64,000 nucleotides of DNA from Propionivibrio dicarboxylicus (lineage in GTDB: Bacteria > Pseudomonadota > Gammaproteobacteria > Burkholderiales > Rhodocyclaceae), in NCBI RefSeq assembly GCF_900099695.1, contig NZ_FNCY01000003.1, positions 227,022 through 291,021 on the forward strand, written 5' to 3'. Position numbers and translations under genes: made by a program. The first letter of the stretch is position 1, and each line of letters begins with the position of its first letter. Positions 37,679-47,599 of this stretch are shown one piece after another. The notes under the pieces were generated by a model. The model saw only the letters and a program-made list of their open reading frames with translations. It was not told the origin of the DNA and made no database searches.

Positions 37679-38656
37679 GTGAACAACGACACGCCCTACG
37701 CCAATCTGACGCCGAACACCCTGCTTGACGCGATTGACGGACAGGGACTTTGCTGCGATGGGCGCTTGCTACAACTCAACAGCTTCGAGAATCGCGTCTA
37801 TCAGGTCGGATTCGACGATGGCAGCTATCGAATCGCCAAGTTCTACCGCCCCAAACGCTGGAGCGACGCCGCCATTCTTGAGGAACACGCTTTTACCCGG
37901 GAACTCGCCCAGGACGAAATTCCGGTTGTCTCCCCCCTGATTTTCGCCGGGCACACATTACACCATGCCAACGGGCATCGCTTCGCCCTGTTCGCCAAGC
38001 AAGGGGGCCGGCCACCGGAACTCGAACAAAGCGAGACGCTGGAATGGCTCGGCCGCTTTCTTGGCAGAATTCATTGTATTGGCGAACGAGAAGCGTTCCG
38101 CGCGCGCCCGTCGATCGACCTTGACAGTTTCGGGACTGAATCGCGCGACTTTCTGCTCGCGGGGCGCTGGCTCCCGGCAGAACTTCAGGCGTCCTGGACA
38201 AGCGCCGTCGATCTCGCGCTGGATTGCGTCGCCGAGACGTACCAGCGCGCCGGCAACATCAAAACACTGCGACTGCACGGCGACTGTCACCCGGGAAACC
38301 TGCTCTGGACCGATGATGGTCCGCATTTCGTCGACTTCGATGACAGCCGCACCGGTCCGTCCATACAGGATCTGTGGATGTTGCTTTCCGGCGAAGAACA
38401 GGAAATGCGCCAACAATTGACAGCCCTTCTGACAGGCTACGAAACCTTCCGCGATTTTGATGACAGAGAGCTATTCCTGATCGAACCCCTGCGCACCCTG
38501 CGCCTGCTCCACTACAGCGCCTGGATCGCTCGACGCTGGCACGACCCGGCTTTTCCGGCCGCGTTCCCTTGGTTTGGCAGCGTCCGTTACTGGCAGGACC
38601 GCATACTCGAACTGAAAGAGCAGATCGCCCTCATGCAGGCCCCCTCCTTTTTCTGA
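37679..38656 (+). CDS. srkA: Stress response kinase SrkA (YihE family)
   Basis: 325-residue APH-fold Ser/Thr protein kinase, in E. coli protecting against death under envelope and oxidative stress. Catalytic motifs: LHGDCHPGNLLW and HFVDFDDSRTGPSIQDLW; the N-terminal SFENRVYQVGFDDGSYRIAKFYRPKRW is characteristic. It starts from GTG. It is not linked to dsbA as in E. coli. Confidence 0.95.
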   Translation: MNNDTPYANLTPNTLLDAIDGQGLCCDGRLLQLNSFENRVYQVGFDDGSYRIAKFYRPKRWSDAAILEEHAFTRELAQDEIPVVSPLIFAGHTLHHANGHRFALFAKQGGRPPELEQSETLEWLGRFLGRIHCIGEREAFRARPSIDLDSFGTESRDFLLAGRWLPAELQASWTSAVDLALDCVAETYQRAGNIKTLRLHGDCHPGNLLWTDDGPHFVDFDDSRTGPSIQDLWMLLSGEEQEMRQQLTALLTGYETFRDFDDRELFLIEPLRTLRLLHYSAWIARRWHDPAFPAAFPWFGSVRYWQDRILELKEQIALMQAPSFF

Positions 38657-38763
38657 CCACGGGAAAAACAACACCGGCGGTCGTAGTCAGACAACCGTGC
38701 CCAGCAACACAGCCCACCCACGCGCTTTGGGTTATCTTCAGCCATTTCTACCGGACGAAACCG

Positions 38764-38955
38764 ATGAACGAACGTTACTTTGTCATTTGCGAAGACGAGG
38801 ATGGCTTGTTGATATTCGCCACGCATGGCTACTTCAGCACCCGCGCTTCGGCGGAAAGTTACGCCAGGAGTCTGACCCGTCGCCGCAACCCGCGCGTGGT
38901 CACGGCAAGCAGCGAATTCTACAAACGTGACTCGGTCAGCGCCTGCGGATCCTGA
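38764..38955 (+). CDS. Small protein of unknown function (63 residues)
   Basis: Begins MNERYFVICEDEDGLLIFATHGYFSTRASAESYARSL. Acidic N-terminal part and basic middle, no membrane segment, codon use like the neighbours. Only a weak ribosome site (GGACG) is seen. It lies 107 bases after srkA and just before the A/T-rich insert. Not recognised; probably real because the sequence reads as a compact alpha/beta unit. Confidence 0.5.
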   Translation: MNERYFVICEDEDGLLIFATHGYFSTRASAESYARSLTRRRNPRVVTASSEFYKRDSVSACGS

Positions 38956-39632
38956 CTCGCGTCAAACGCTTGTCTCCTGACACATTCTCGTGCCACGACA
39001 CGGCTCAACGAAGCCGGCGCGATTATCAGGCACACCACCTCAAGCGCTCCTGTCTCACGCAACAAGCGCTCTCATTTTCAGTCTGCTCGGCAAAGCCGAG
39101 ACCTTTCTGACAAACAATCTTATCCGACGCACTGGCTTTCAATGCCAACCTCCTCGTATCGACGGATACTCAAACGCATCGGCAAACAAAAACACGTCGA
39201 CACCGCGACAAATAGTGAGAACTTTTTCGCATAAAAATATGAACATATCACTTAGAATCCAGACTGAAATCAGATTGTAGTCGGCACAAAAAGTGCACAT
39301 AAACAGAGATAGTTGAAACATAACTGTACACAAAATATCGAATTTATCGATTCTTTTTCCCTGTTTTATTCCGATTCCCCGGGGATATCGCAACGCCGTA
39401 ATGCCTCAGCCAGACGCTCACGTGGCGTGGGGGGGTATCACTCTCATTACACCCGCGGCCTTAAGGAGCAGTCGCCTGCAGGAGAACGTGCCACACCTCG
39501 CTCCCTCCAGCGCCCTAAGAGAAACGCCACACAGTCGCATGAAGCAGGAACGACAAAAGGAGCCACGCACTGCGCAAGTTGCCATCCCTTCCAACAGATA
39601 AGCCAACATCCATCGCCTGAGCGACTTTCAAA
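38956..39632. other. A/T-rich non-coding stretch upstream of the Cys-rich gene
   Basis: About 680 bases with clearly lower GC than the rest of the window, especially 39180-39370. A small hairpin (CTCGGC AAA GCCGAG, 39086-39100) followed by a short T-run could end the srkA-side transcript. The segment around 39200-39370 contains many TATA-like words and is the likely promoter region of the two downstream genes. No confident gene; frames of about 100 codons here have no ribosome site or domain. Confidence 0.45.
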
Positions 39633-39947
39633 ATGAAACGACTTCCTGTCCTCATCGCATGCTTGGTTGCACTCTCTCTCAGCCTTGTCGGCAACATGGC
39701 ACTTTCACAAGAAAAAAAAGCCTCACTCCCGGACGATCGCATATCGGCGACACCCGGTCCCTCTCCAGCAATTGACGCCGCTGAAAAACGTACCTCAGCG
39801 CTGCCGGAAGTGGGCGGCACCTGCACATTCGAATCCTATTGCTGCCCAGTCACCTGCTGTCGATCCAGCGACACTGGCACAGGGCGAACTACGAAGTGCA
39901 TCGAGCAATGTTGTGCCGAATATTGCGAACACCTCCTTTGCAAGTAA
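39633..39947 (+). CDS. Small secreted cysteine-rich protein (novel)
   Basis: 104 residues. A signal peptide is clear (MKRLPVLIACLVALSLSLVGNMALSQ), then a Pro/Ser/Ala-rich spacer (about 27-60), then a 43-residue tail with ten cysteines arranged C-x6-CC-x3-CC-x12-C-x3-CC-x3-C-x5-C. The even number suggests five disulphides formed in the periplasm or outside. It resembles bacteriocin-like, defensin-like or metal-binding knottins in pattern only; I recognise no family. No strong ribosome site. The following gene starts 49 bases later on the same strand, so the two probably form an operon. Confidence 0.7.
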   Translation: MKRLPVLIACLVALSLSLVGNMALSQEKKASLPDDRISATPGPSPAIDAAEKRTSALPEVGGTCTFESYCCPVTCCRSSDTGTGRTTKCIEQCCAEYCEHLLCK

Positions 39948-39996
39948 GCCCGCCCACAGAATCTTCCCCGCCCGCCTCCCAAACGAAAGGACACCC

Positions 39997-41988
39997 ATGG
40001 AACGCCTGTTGATCAATATGGCCATCGTCAAAGTCAACTGGGATCGCTCTGGCGCCGACCTTCTCGAAAACCACATCCCCTTACTCGCCTACGCACTCTC
40101 CGAATGCACCGCAACAACTGCCTCGCTCAGCGAAATCCGAACGCATTTCCGCCAAGTTGCAGAGTTTGAAGTCCCCACAGCAGCACTCGGAACACTGGTC
40201 AAGCGTGCGGCGAAACGTCATGGATTTCTGACGCGCGACCACGATGGCACCTATCAGATATGCCGGGACAAGCTGCCCGACCGGCAATATCTTTCGCTGC
40301 GCGATACCGAATTACGGAAGTACCAGGCACTGAAGCAGGCCTTCGTCGAATTTTGTGAATATCACCATATCGCGCCGCCTACGCCCGGAGAGATCGACGC
40401 CTACTTCTTCGATGTTCTGTATGACGTTGCACCTTCCTTGATCGGCAGCACCGCAGGATTGCCGGACAATCCGGGCGGAGCCGCGCGCGAACCCGAGTCG
40501 ACCCGTGCATTGATCGCTCGATTCGTCGCCCATTGCTATGAACGCGACCCCATCTCGTCGGCATCGATCGAATCGTTCGTCCGTGGCGCCATGCTGACCG
40601 AAACCTTTTACTACAGCGCCCCAGATACCCTGTCGCAAAAAATGCGCGATGTCGTCGTCGTCTTCGACACAGGTTTTCTCGTCCGCTCACTCGGCCTGTG
40701 CGAGGCCGGACTGGCCGAGCCGTGCAAGGAACTGGCGCAAATCCTGCGCGGCATGTCGGTAAAGATGCGGTGCTTTCGCGACACTTTCAATGAACTTCAC
40801 CGAATCCTGCATGCCGCCTCAAGCCAACTTAGAGGCGGACGTCGCCTCGTCACCCGTGTCCCCGGCGATATCTTCGATTATTACAACAGCATCGGCGCCA
40901 GCCAATCGGATGTCGAACTCGACATCGCCATGCTGGAGCAGTCGCTCAACAAGATTGGCATTCGCATTGAAGACAGACCTCCGCATATTGCTTCGCTCAC
41001 CGTCAACGAGACATTGCTCGGACAATACATACAAGATGCGCTCCCTGGACAAACACTGGAGGCCAGGCAACACGACATCGACTGTCTCACCTCGATCTAC
41101 CGGCTTCGTTCAGGAAGGGCTCAGCAGTACCTCGAGTCATGCATCGCCATTTTCGTCACAACCAACGTCGAATTAGCTCGCGCTTCAGCACGCTATTTCA
41201 ACATGCACGAGGAAATTTCAAATGCACCGATATGCATGGCGGATCAGGTATTTACGACGTTGGTATGGCTAAAATCGGTCAATAAGATTCCTGACCTGCC
41301 GAAACACCGCCTGGTTGCGAACTGCATCGCCGCCATGCAACCGAGCGACCGTCTGTGGAACCGTTACCTCGCCGAAGCCACAACACTCAAGGAAAGAAAG
41401 GAAATCAGCGAAAACGACTATGCCGTGCTCATTCACAGCCTGGAAGCTCGCCACCACTTGATGGACTCGATCATCGAACAAGGCGAGTTCGTGCATGGTT
41501 CTGTCAAGGAAGTACTGGAACTCGCTCGCGCAAACTACACGGAAGAGATCAATGAGAAACTGACGACGCTGGAAATCGAAACAAAGGCCCATCGCGACCA
41601 GATCAACCGACTCATCGCCACCATCGCTAGGGCAATCGCGCTCGTAACCTGCGGAGGAGCTTTGGTCATCTGGATTACGCTTATCGTGGCAGGTTTATTC
41701 GTCACTGCTCCGGAGTCTTTCTCCATTGACATGCTGAGCGATCCCAAGACTTGGTTATTCCTCGTTGTCGCACTTGTCGGAACCGCCAACCTCATGTGGG
41801 GCGTCAAACTCTACGACCTCTGCGAGGAAATAGCCACACAGTGCTCGGGCAAAGCGGCCCTGGCACTCAGCCATCTATTACTTCCCAAGCGACACACACA
41901 GCCAAGCGCATCACAACAGGTCACGACAGAGAACGTCTTACCGACAGAAAACATACATCCCGATCAACCGCAAGAGGAAATACGCTGA
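39997..41988 (+). CDS. Unrecognised membrane protein with PIN-nuclease-like motifs
   Basis: 663 residues; AAAGGA precedes the ATG at 39997. Residues about 20-90 look like a winged helix (LSEIRTHFRQVAEFEVPTAA...HGFLTRDHDGTYQI). Residues about 215-395 show the spacing of a PIN-like nuclease: VVVVFDTGFLVRSLGL (Asp224), NELHRIL (Glu266), a Glu/Asp-rich helical part, and IFVTTNVELARAS (Thr389-Asn390), where PIN proteins place their third acidic or Thr/Asn site. A coiled stretch follows, then two membrane helices (about 546-570 and 586-606) and a polar tail. This suggests a membrane-anchored cytoplasmic RNase or defence effector. The assignment is inference; no family recognised. Confidence 0.65.
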   Translation: MERLLINMAIVKVNWDRSGADLLENHIPLLAYALSECTATTASLSEIRTHFRQVAEFEVPTAALGTLVKRAAKRHGFLTRDHDGTYQICRDKLPDRQYLSLRDTELRKYQALKQAFVEFCEYHHIAPPTPGEIDAYFFDVLYDVAPSLIGSTAGLPDNPGGAAREPESTRALIARFVAHCYERDPISSASIESFVRGAMLTETFYYSAPDTLSQKMRDVVVVFDTGFLVRSLGLCEAGLAEPCKELAQILRGMSVKMRCFRDTFNELHRILHAASSQLRGGRRLVTRVPGDIFDYYNSIGASQSDVELDIAMLEQSLNKIGIRIEDRPPHIASLTVNETLLGQYIQDALPGQTLEARQHDIDCLTSIYRLRSGRAQQYLESCIAIFVTTNVELARASARYFNMHEEISNAPICMADQVFTTLVWLKSVNKIPDLPKHRLVANCIAAMQPSDRLWNRYLAEATTLKERKEISENDYAVLIHSLEARHHLMDSIIEQGEFVHGSVKEVLELARANYTEEINEKLTTLEIETKAHRDQINRLIATIARAIALVTCGGALVIWITLIVAGLFVTAPESFSIDMLSDPKTWLFLVVALVGTANLMWGVKLYDLCEEIATQCSGKAALALSHLLLPKRHTQPSASQQVTTENVLPTENIHPDQPQEEIR

Positions 41989-42024
41989 CAGCGTCAGGCC
42001 CGAAGTGCCGACGACGGATGCCGA

Positions 42025-42858
42025 TCAATCCTCCAGGCGAGAATCGAACTCGGGTAACGTTGCCGCGACAAGCGCCCCGAGCAAGACGACTGCCCAGGAC
42101 ATATACATCCACATGAGAAAGATCGGCACTGTCGCAAAGGCGCCGTAGACAAGCGTCATCGAAGGAAAATAGGCAAGATAGAACTCAAAACCCTTTTGCA
42201 TCAGCGCGAAGCCAACCGCCGAGAACACGCCGGCCCAAATCGCATCGCGCCAACGCACACGGGCATTTGGCACGGCGTAATACAAGCCGGCAAAAAAGAT
42301 CGCTGCGACGAACATTCCGGCCATCTTTAACAAGCCGTCATGCAACCACTCTGGATTGTTGTCGATCATCCCCAACGAAGTCGTCACTGCACGATAAATC
42401 GCCAGGATCACGCAGGTGACAACAATCGGCCAAAGCACGACAACGACAATAGACAAACGCAGACGCCGCCACCAGGAACGATCATCCTGAGCACACCAGA
42501 CGTGATTGAACGCCCTTTCGACGCTAAGCAGTAGAAACAAGATGGTAGCGACCAGCGCGGCCAAGCCGGCCAACGTGAAGTTCGTCGCCTTGCGCGAGAA
42601 CTCGAGAATATGCCCGATGATCATTTCCGCGCTGCGCTCCGGCAGGAGACTGCGCACGACGAAATGGTCGAGTTCCTCGACCATTTCGTAGAACACCGGA
42701 AACAGCGACATGATGCCGAGCACAACCGCCACCAACGGGACCAGTGACATCAGCGTCGTAAACGCCAGACTGGCGCTCAACTGGTCGAAGTTCTCCTCAA
42801 TGAAGCGGCTAAAAACCCTGGCCGAAAATCGGCGAACGGTTGAAAGGCCGCGCTTCAT
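42025..42858 (-). CDS. YihY/BrkB family inner-membrane protein
   Basis: 277 residues with six hydrophobic helices and family motifs (LSASLAFTTLMSLVPLVAVVLG; WRDAIWAGVFSAVGFALMQKGFEFYLAYFPS; YGAFATVPIFLMWMYMSW). Formerly misnamed ribonuclease BN; function unknown, proposed transporter. It converges with the PIN-like gene and lies upstream of nothing on its strand; psd is 20 bases upstream, so it may be cotranscribed with psd. Confidence 0.92.
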   Translation of the reverse strand: MKRGLSTVRRFSARVFSRFIEENFDQLSASLAFTTLMSLVPLVAVVLGIMSLFPVFYEMVEELDHFVVRSLLPERSAEMIIGHILEFSRKATNFTLAGLAALVATILFLLLSVERAFNHVWCAQDDRSWWRRLRLSIVVVVLWPIVVTCVILAIYRAVTTSLGMIDNNPEWLHDGLLKMAGMFVAAIFFAGLYYAVPNARVRWRDAIWAGVFSAVGFALMQKGFEFYLAYFPSMTLVYGAFATVPIFLMWMYMSWAVVLLGALVAATLPEFDSRLED

Positions 42859-42878
42859 TTGGAATATTCCCCTCGCTC

Positions 42879-43514
42879 CTAGACAAGTTCAGCCAGCACA
42901 GTACTCGAGGCGGAAACTTTCTCGCCGATGACGACTTTCACCTTCGCATCGAGCGGCAAATACAGATCGACGCGTGAACCGAAACGAATGAAGCCATACC
43001 GCTGTCCGGCAGTAAAGCTCATGCCGACCTCGGCATAATTCAGAATACGTCGGGCGACCAATCCGGCGATCTGCACGCAGGTCACGTCGCTGCCGTCCGC
43101 TGTCTTCAAATGCAGCGCACAACGCTCGTTCTCAAGGGATGCCTTGTCCAGCGCGGCATTCAGAAAACTACCCGGCTTATACCATTTCCCCAGCACGCTC
43201 GCCGCAATCGGCATGCGGTTGGAATGAACATTGAAAACGTTCATAAAAACGCTGACCTTCAGCGCGCGCCGTTGCAGATACGGATCCTCCGCCTCTTCGA
43301 CAACGACAATCCGGCCATCGGCCGGCGCCACGATGCTTTTTGCACTACCGGCAATCACCCGAGCGGGGTCGCGAAAAAACTGCACGCAGAAAACAAATAT
43401 CAGCCAGAACGGCAGGGACAACCACCCAAGAGCAGATGACAACACAGCCAACGCCAGCGCAACGCCAATAAACGGCCAGCCCTCCCGGGCGATAATCGGA
43501 TGCGGATAATTCAT
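42879..43514 (-). CDS. psd: Phosphatidylserine decarboxylase proenzyme
   Basis: 211-residue short-type enzyme making phosphatidylethanolamine. It starts [19 protein letters not shown], has a membrane segment (about 18-45), [20 protein letters not shown], and the self-cleavage region near the end ([13 protein letters not shown]) where serine becomes the pyruvoyl group, as in Burkholderia homologues. Placed directly after ilvC, as in many betaproteobacteria. Confidence 0.95.
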   Translation of the reverse strand: MNYPHPIIAREGWPFIGVALALAVLSSALGWLSLPFWLIFVFCVQFFRDPARVIAGSAKSIVAPADGRIVVVEEAEDPYLQRRALKVSVFMNVFNVHSNRMPIAASVLGKWYKPGSFLNAALDKASLENERCALHLKTADGSDVTCVQIAGLVARRILNYAEVGMSFTAGQRYGFIRFGSRVDLYLPLDAKVKVVIGEKVSASSTVLAELV

Positions 43515-43530
43515 GTAGACACCAATTAAA

Positions 43531-43565
43531 GTTTTGGGCGGGTCAATAATGACACCGCCCAAAAC
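43531..43565. terminator. Perfect inverted repeat between ilvC and psd
   Basis: An 11-bp perfect stem (GTTTTGGGCGG/CCGCCCAAAAC) with a 13-base loop, 17 bases before the psd ATG and 47 bases after the ilvC stop. On the minus strand it is followed by TTTAATTGG, a poor U-run. It may be a leaky terminator or attenuator between the ilv operon and psd, or an operator. Confidence 0.55.
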
Positions 43566-43612
43566 CGCGGCGACTTCGGCATCAACGCCTCGTCACCGGT
43601 TGAGACCCAAAA

Positions 43613-44632
<1,020 letters not shown>

Positions 44633-44695
44633 TTACCTTTCGTAGTGCAAACAGAAAATAGCGACGGGGCCAAACAACGTCGTTCCGCGCCCGTC

Positions 44696-45187
44696 CTAGA
44701 CCTTGAGAATGCGGTCGCCCCGGCCAATGCCGCTGACGCCGGTACGGACAGTTTCGAGGATAAGATCTGCATCGATCGCCTGGATAAAGGAATCGAGCTT
44801 GGACCCGCTACCGGTAAGTTCGATCACGTAGGTCGACTCGGTAACGTCAATGATGCGCCCGCGGAATATGTCGGCCATGCGCTTCATCTCCTCGCGGTCC
44901 TTGCCAGAGGCGCGGACCTTGATCAGCATCAGCTCGCGCTCGATGTGCGCGGCTTCGGACAGATCGACGACCTTGACGACGTCGATCAGCTTGTTCAGTT
45001 GTTTGGTAATTTGTTCGATGATCTCGTCACTGCCAGTCGTAACGATGGTCAGCCGTGACAAGGACGCGTCTTCGGTGGGCGCCACCGTCAACGACTCGAT
45101 GTTGTAGGCGCGCGCCGAAAACAAACCCGCCACACGCGACAAGGCGCCGGCTTCGTTCTCAAGCAACAAAGAAATGATGTGTCGCAT
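44696..45187 (-). CDS. ilvH: Acetolactate synthase small (regulatory) subunit
   Basis: 163 residues with an N-terminal ACT domain (MRHIISLLLENEAGALSRVAGLFSARAYNIESL) that binds valine for feedback control, and the C-terminal ALS_ss_C domain. GAGGA precedes the ATG. It lies 11 bases after the large subunit. Confidence 0.97.
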   Translation of the reverse strand: MRHIISLLLENEAGALSRVAGLFSARAYNIESLTVAPTEDASLSRLTIVTTGSDEIIEQITKQLNKLIDVVKVVDLSEAAHIERELMLIKVRASGKDREEMKRMADIFRGRIIDVTESTYVIELTGSGSKLDSFIQAIDADLILETVRTGVSGIGRGDRILKV

Positions 45188-45198
45188 AAACCTGTTCC

Positions 45199-46899
45199 TC
45201 AGAGATCTTCAGCCAGAATGATTTCGGAAAGCCCCTTGCCTGCGGCCACCATTGGAAAGACGTTGGCTTCGCGCGAGGTACGAATATCCAGGAAAACCGT
45301 TTCATTCTTGTGTTCGACAAACGCTTTTCTCAGTGCTGGCTCGACCTCCTCCGGCCGATCAATGCGAATCCCGATATGCCCATACGCTTCGGCCAGCTTG
45401 ACGAAATCAGGCAGGGAATCCATGTAGGTATGCGAATAGCGTCCATCGTAGAACATTTCCTGCCACTGGCGCACCATCCCGAGGAATCGGTTATTGAGGC
45501 AAAGGATCTTTATCGGCAAGCCATACTGCTTGGCCGTCGACAGTTCCTGAATGCACATCTGAATCGAACCGTCGCCGGTAATACAAGCCACTTGCTTGTC
45601 TGGATTGCCGATCGCGGCGCCCATCGCATAGGGCAGGCCGACCCCCATCGTTCCGAGCCCGCCCGAATTAAGCCAGCGACGCGGCTCGTCGAAGCGGTAA
45701 TACTGCGCGGCCCACATCTGGTGCTGCCCCACATCCGAGGCCACGATCGCCTTGCCCCCCGTCACCTCCCACAACTTCTCGATGACGTACTGCGGCATGA
45801 TTTCCTGGTCCATCTTGTATTTCAGGCACTGACGCTCACGCCACCCTTCAATTTCGGACCACCATTCACTGACATCGGGCTTATCCGATTCTGCTTCGAC
45901 AAGCTTCAGCATCTCTTCGAGAACCTCGGCCACGTTGCCGACAATCGGCACATCGACGCGAACGCGCTTCGAAATTGACGAGGGATCGATATCGATATGG
46001 ATGATCTTGCGTGGCATCCCTGTGAAGTGGTCAGGATTGCCGATCACCCGGTCATCGAAGCGCGTCCCGATCGCCAGTACCACGTCGCTGTGCTGCATCG
46101 CCAGATTGGCCTCCAGCGTACCGTGCATACCGAGCATGCCGAGATACTGCGGATCCGACGCCGGATAGCCCCCCAATCCCATCAACGTATTGGTAATTGG
46201 GAAGCCCAGGCGCCGCGTCAGCGCCGTGAGTTGTTCGGCCGCATTGGCCAAAACGACGCCGCCGCCCGTATAGAGCACCGGTCGCTTGGCATTGAGCAGC
46301 AGGCCGACGGCCTTCTTGATCTGGCCGAGGTGACCCTTGACGACCGGATTGTACGAACGCATCCGGATTTCCGCCGGATAATCGAATTTGCATTTCGCCG
46401 CCGTCACATCCTTGGGAATATCGACGACGACCGGCCCGGGCCGTCCAGTCCGAGCAATATAAAAGGCCTTTTTCAACGTCGTGGCGATGTCCCGCACATC
46501 CTTGATCAGGAAGTTATGCTTCACGCAATGGCGGGTAATACCGACCGAATCGACCTCCTGAAACGCGTCCTGGCCGATGTAAAAGGTGGGTACCTGGCCG
46601 GTAATCACGACCAGAGGTATTGAATCCATGTAGGCCGTGGCGATACCGGTCACGGCGTTTGTCGCTCCCGGACCGGACGTTACCAAGGCTACGCCAACCT
46701 GCCCGGTCGACCGCGCCAAACCGTCAGCCGCATGGACAGCGGCCTGCTCGTGTCTGACCAGCACATGCTTGACTTGATCCTGTTTGAACAACTCGTCATA
46801 CAGGTGCAAAACGGCACCACCCGGATAGCCGAACACATAGTCGACCTTTTCTTCCTGCAGGCACCTGATTACAATCTCTGCACCGGTCATTAATGTCAT
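45199..46899 (-). CDS. ilvB: Acetolactate synthase large subunit
   Basis: 566-residue ThDP/FAD enzyme condensing pyruvate to acetolactate (or with 2-oxobutyrate). Catalytic Glu in VRHEQAAVHAADG; ThDP motif GDGSIQMCIQELSTAKQYGLPIKILCLNN; FAD-region GIPVAL-type segments are replaced by DIPKDVTAAK. It heads ilvBHC. GGGG lies 7 bases before the ATG at 46899; ATG 46890 is an alternative. Some annotators would call it ilvI. Confidence 0.97.
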   Translation of the reverse strand: MTLMTGAEIVIRCLQEEKVDYVFGYPGGAVLHLYDELFKQDQVKHVLVRHEQAAVHAADGLARSTGQVGVALVTSGPGATNAVTGIATAYMDSIPLVVITGQVPTFYIGQDAFQEVDSVGITRHCVKHNFLIKDVRDIATTLKKAFYIARTGRPGPVVVDIPKDVTAAKCKFDYPAEIRMRSYNPVVKGHLGQIKKAVGLLLNAKRPVLYTGGGVVLANAAEQLTALTRRLGFPITNTLMGLGGYPASDPQYLGMLGMHGTLEANLAMQHSDVVLAIGTRFDDRVIGNPDHFTGMPRKIIHIDIDPSSISKRVRVDVPIVGNVAEVLEEMLKLVEAESDKPDVSEWWSEIEGWRERQCLKYKMDQEIMPQYVIEKLWEVTGGKAIVASDVGQHQMWAAQYYRFDEPRRWLNSGGLGTMGVGLPYAMGAAIGNPDKQVACITGDGSIQMCIQELSTAKQYGLPIKILCLNNRFLGMVRQWQEMFYDGRYSHTYMDSLPDFVKLAEAYGHIGIRIDRPEEVEPALRKAFVEHKNETVFLDIRTSREANVFPMVAAGKGLSEIILAEDL

Positions 46900-46933
46900 T
46901 GCTGTCGCCCCACCATGCGAAAAACTCGAAAAA

Positions 46934-46969
46934 TTCTATAACGTTATCTGCTAGACACCGATTGGTCAA
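46934..46969 (-). promoter_or_regulatory. Possible ilvBHC promoter
   Basis: In the 136-base gap upstream of ilvB the minus strand carries TTGACC and, downstream, GATAAC and TATAGAA. TTGACC with GATAAC leaves a short 15-base spacer, TATAGAA too long a one, so the exact promoter is unclear. No leader peptide rich in branched-chain codons was found. Confidence 0.3.
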
Positions 46970-47035
46970 GACTCCCCGATTTCGCATTACGGGAGCCGAC
47001 AGGCAATTCTGGTACTTCCCGCAAGGACTTTCATC

Positions 47036-47599
47036 CTGGCCAGCCCACGCGAACTCTCCGATTTTCTCGCCGCGACTGAACGCAGAGCCTTCAAACAGGC
47101 GGCGTTTGCCCTTCGTGACGACGACGCTGCGCTTGATATCGTTCAGGACGCAATGATGCGCCTTGCGGAAAAATATGGTGACCGACCGGCGGAAGAACTG
47201 CCGATGCTCTTCCAGCGTATCATGCAGAATGCGATCCGCGATTATTTTCGTCGCAGCAAGGTACGCTCGCTCTGGACAACGTTGCTCTCGTCGTTCACCT
47301 CCGACGACGACGAAGAGCGCGATCCACTGGAAACGATTGAGGTCGAATCGGAGTCTTTCACGCCAAACTCGCCCGACGGACAGCTTGAGCAATCGCAAGT
47401 CCTGGGAATTATTGAAGAAGAAATAAAATCATTGCCAACACGTCAACGCGAAGCCTTCCTAATGCGTTACTGGGAAGATATGGACGTTGCTGAAACGGCT
47501 TCGGCGATGGGCTGCTCAGAAGGCAGCGTAAAAACCCATTGTTCGCGCGCCACACACGCGCTGGCAAATGCACTGAAAGCAAGAGGAATCACCCTATGA
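47036..47599 (+). CDS. ECF-like RNA polymerase sigma factor, probable CTG start
   Basis: 187 residues if read from CTG 47036. Region 2 begins before any ATG: FLAATERRAFKQAAFALRDDDAALDIVQDAMMRLAEKY, then FQRIMQNAIRDYFRR. Region 4 is IKSLPTRQREAFLMRYWEDMDVAETASAMGCSEGSVKTHCSRATHAL. Between the upstream in-frame stop near 46955 and ATG 47153 there is no ATG, GTG or TTG. CTG 47036 has AAGGA about 9 bases upstream, so I take it as the start; ATG 47153 would delete half of region 2. It is coupled to the DUF3619 gene by ATGA. Confidence 0.85.
   Translation: MASPRELSDFLAATERRAFKQAAFALRDDDAALDIVQDAMMRLAEKYGDRPAEELPMLFQRIMQNAIRDYFRRSKVRSLWTTLLSSFTSDDDEERDPLETIEVESESFTPNSPDGQLEQSQVLGIIEEEIKSLPTRQREAFLMRYWEDMDVAETASAMGCSEGSVKTHCSRATHALANALKARGITL

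Noticed and set aside
39313..39636. A 107-codon frame just before the Cys-rich gene
   Set aside because: No ribosome site, composition rich in Ser, Arg, His and Gln with no pattern, and it overlaps the likely promoter region.
47153..47599. Starting the sigma factor at ATG 47153
   Set aside because: The frame upstream encodes clear sigma region 2 sequence (DDDAALDIVQDA), so this start would truncate the domain.
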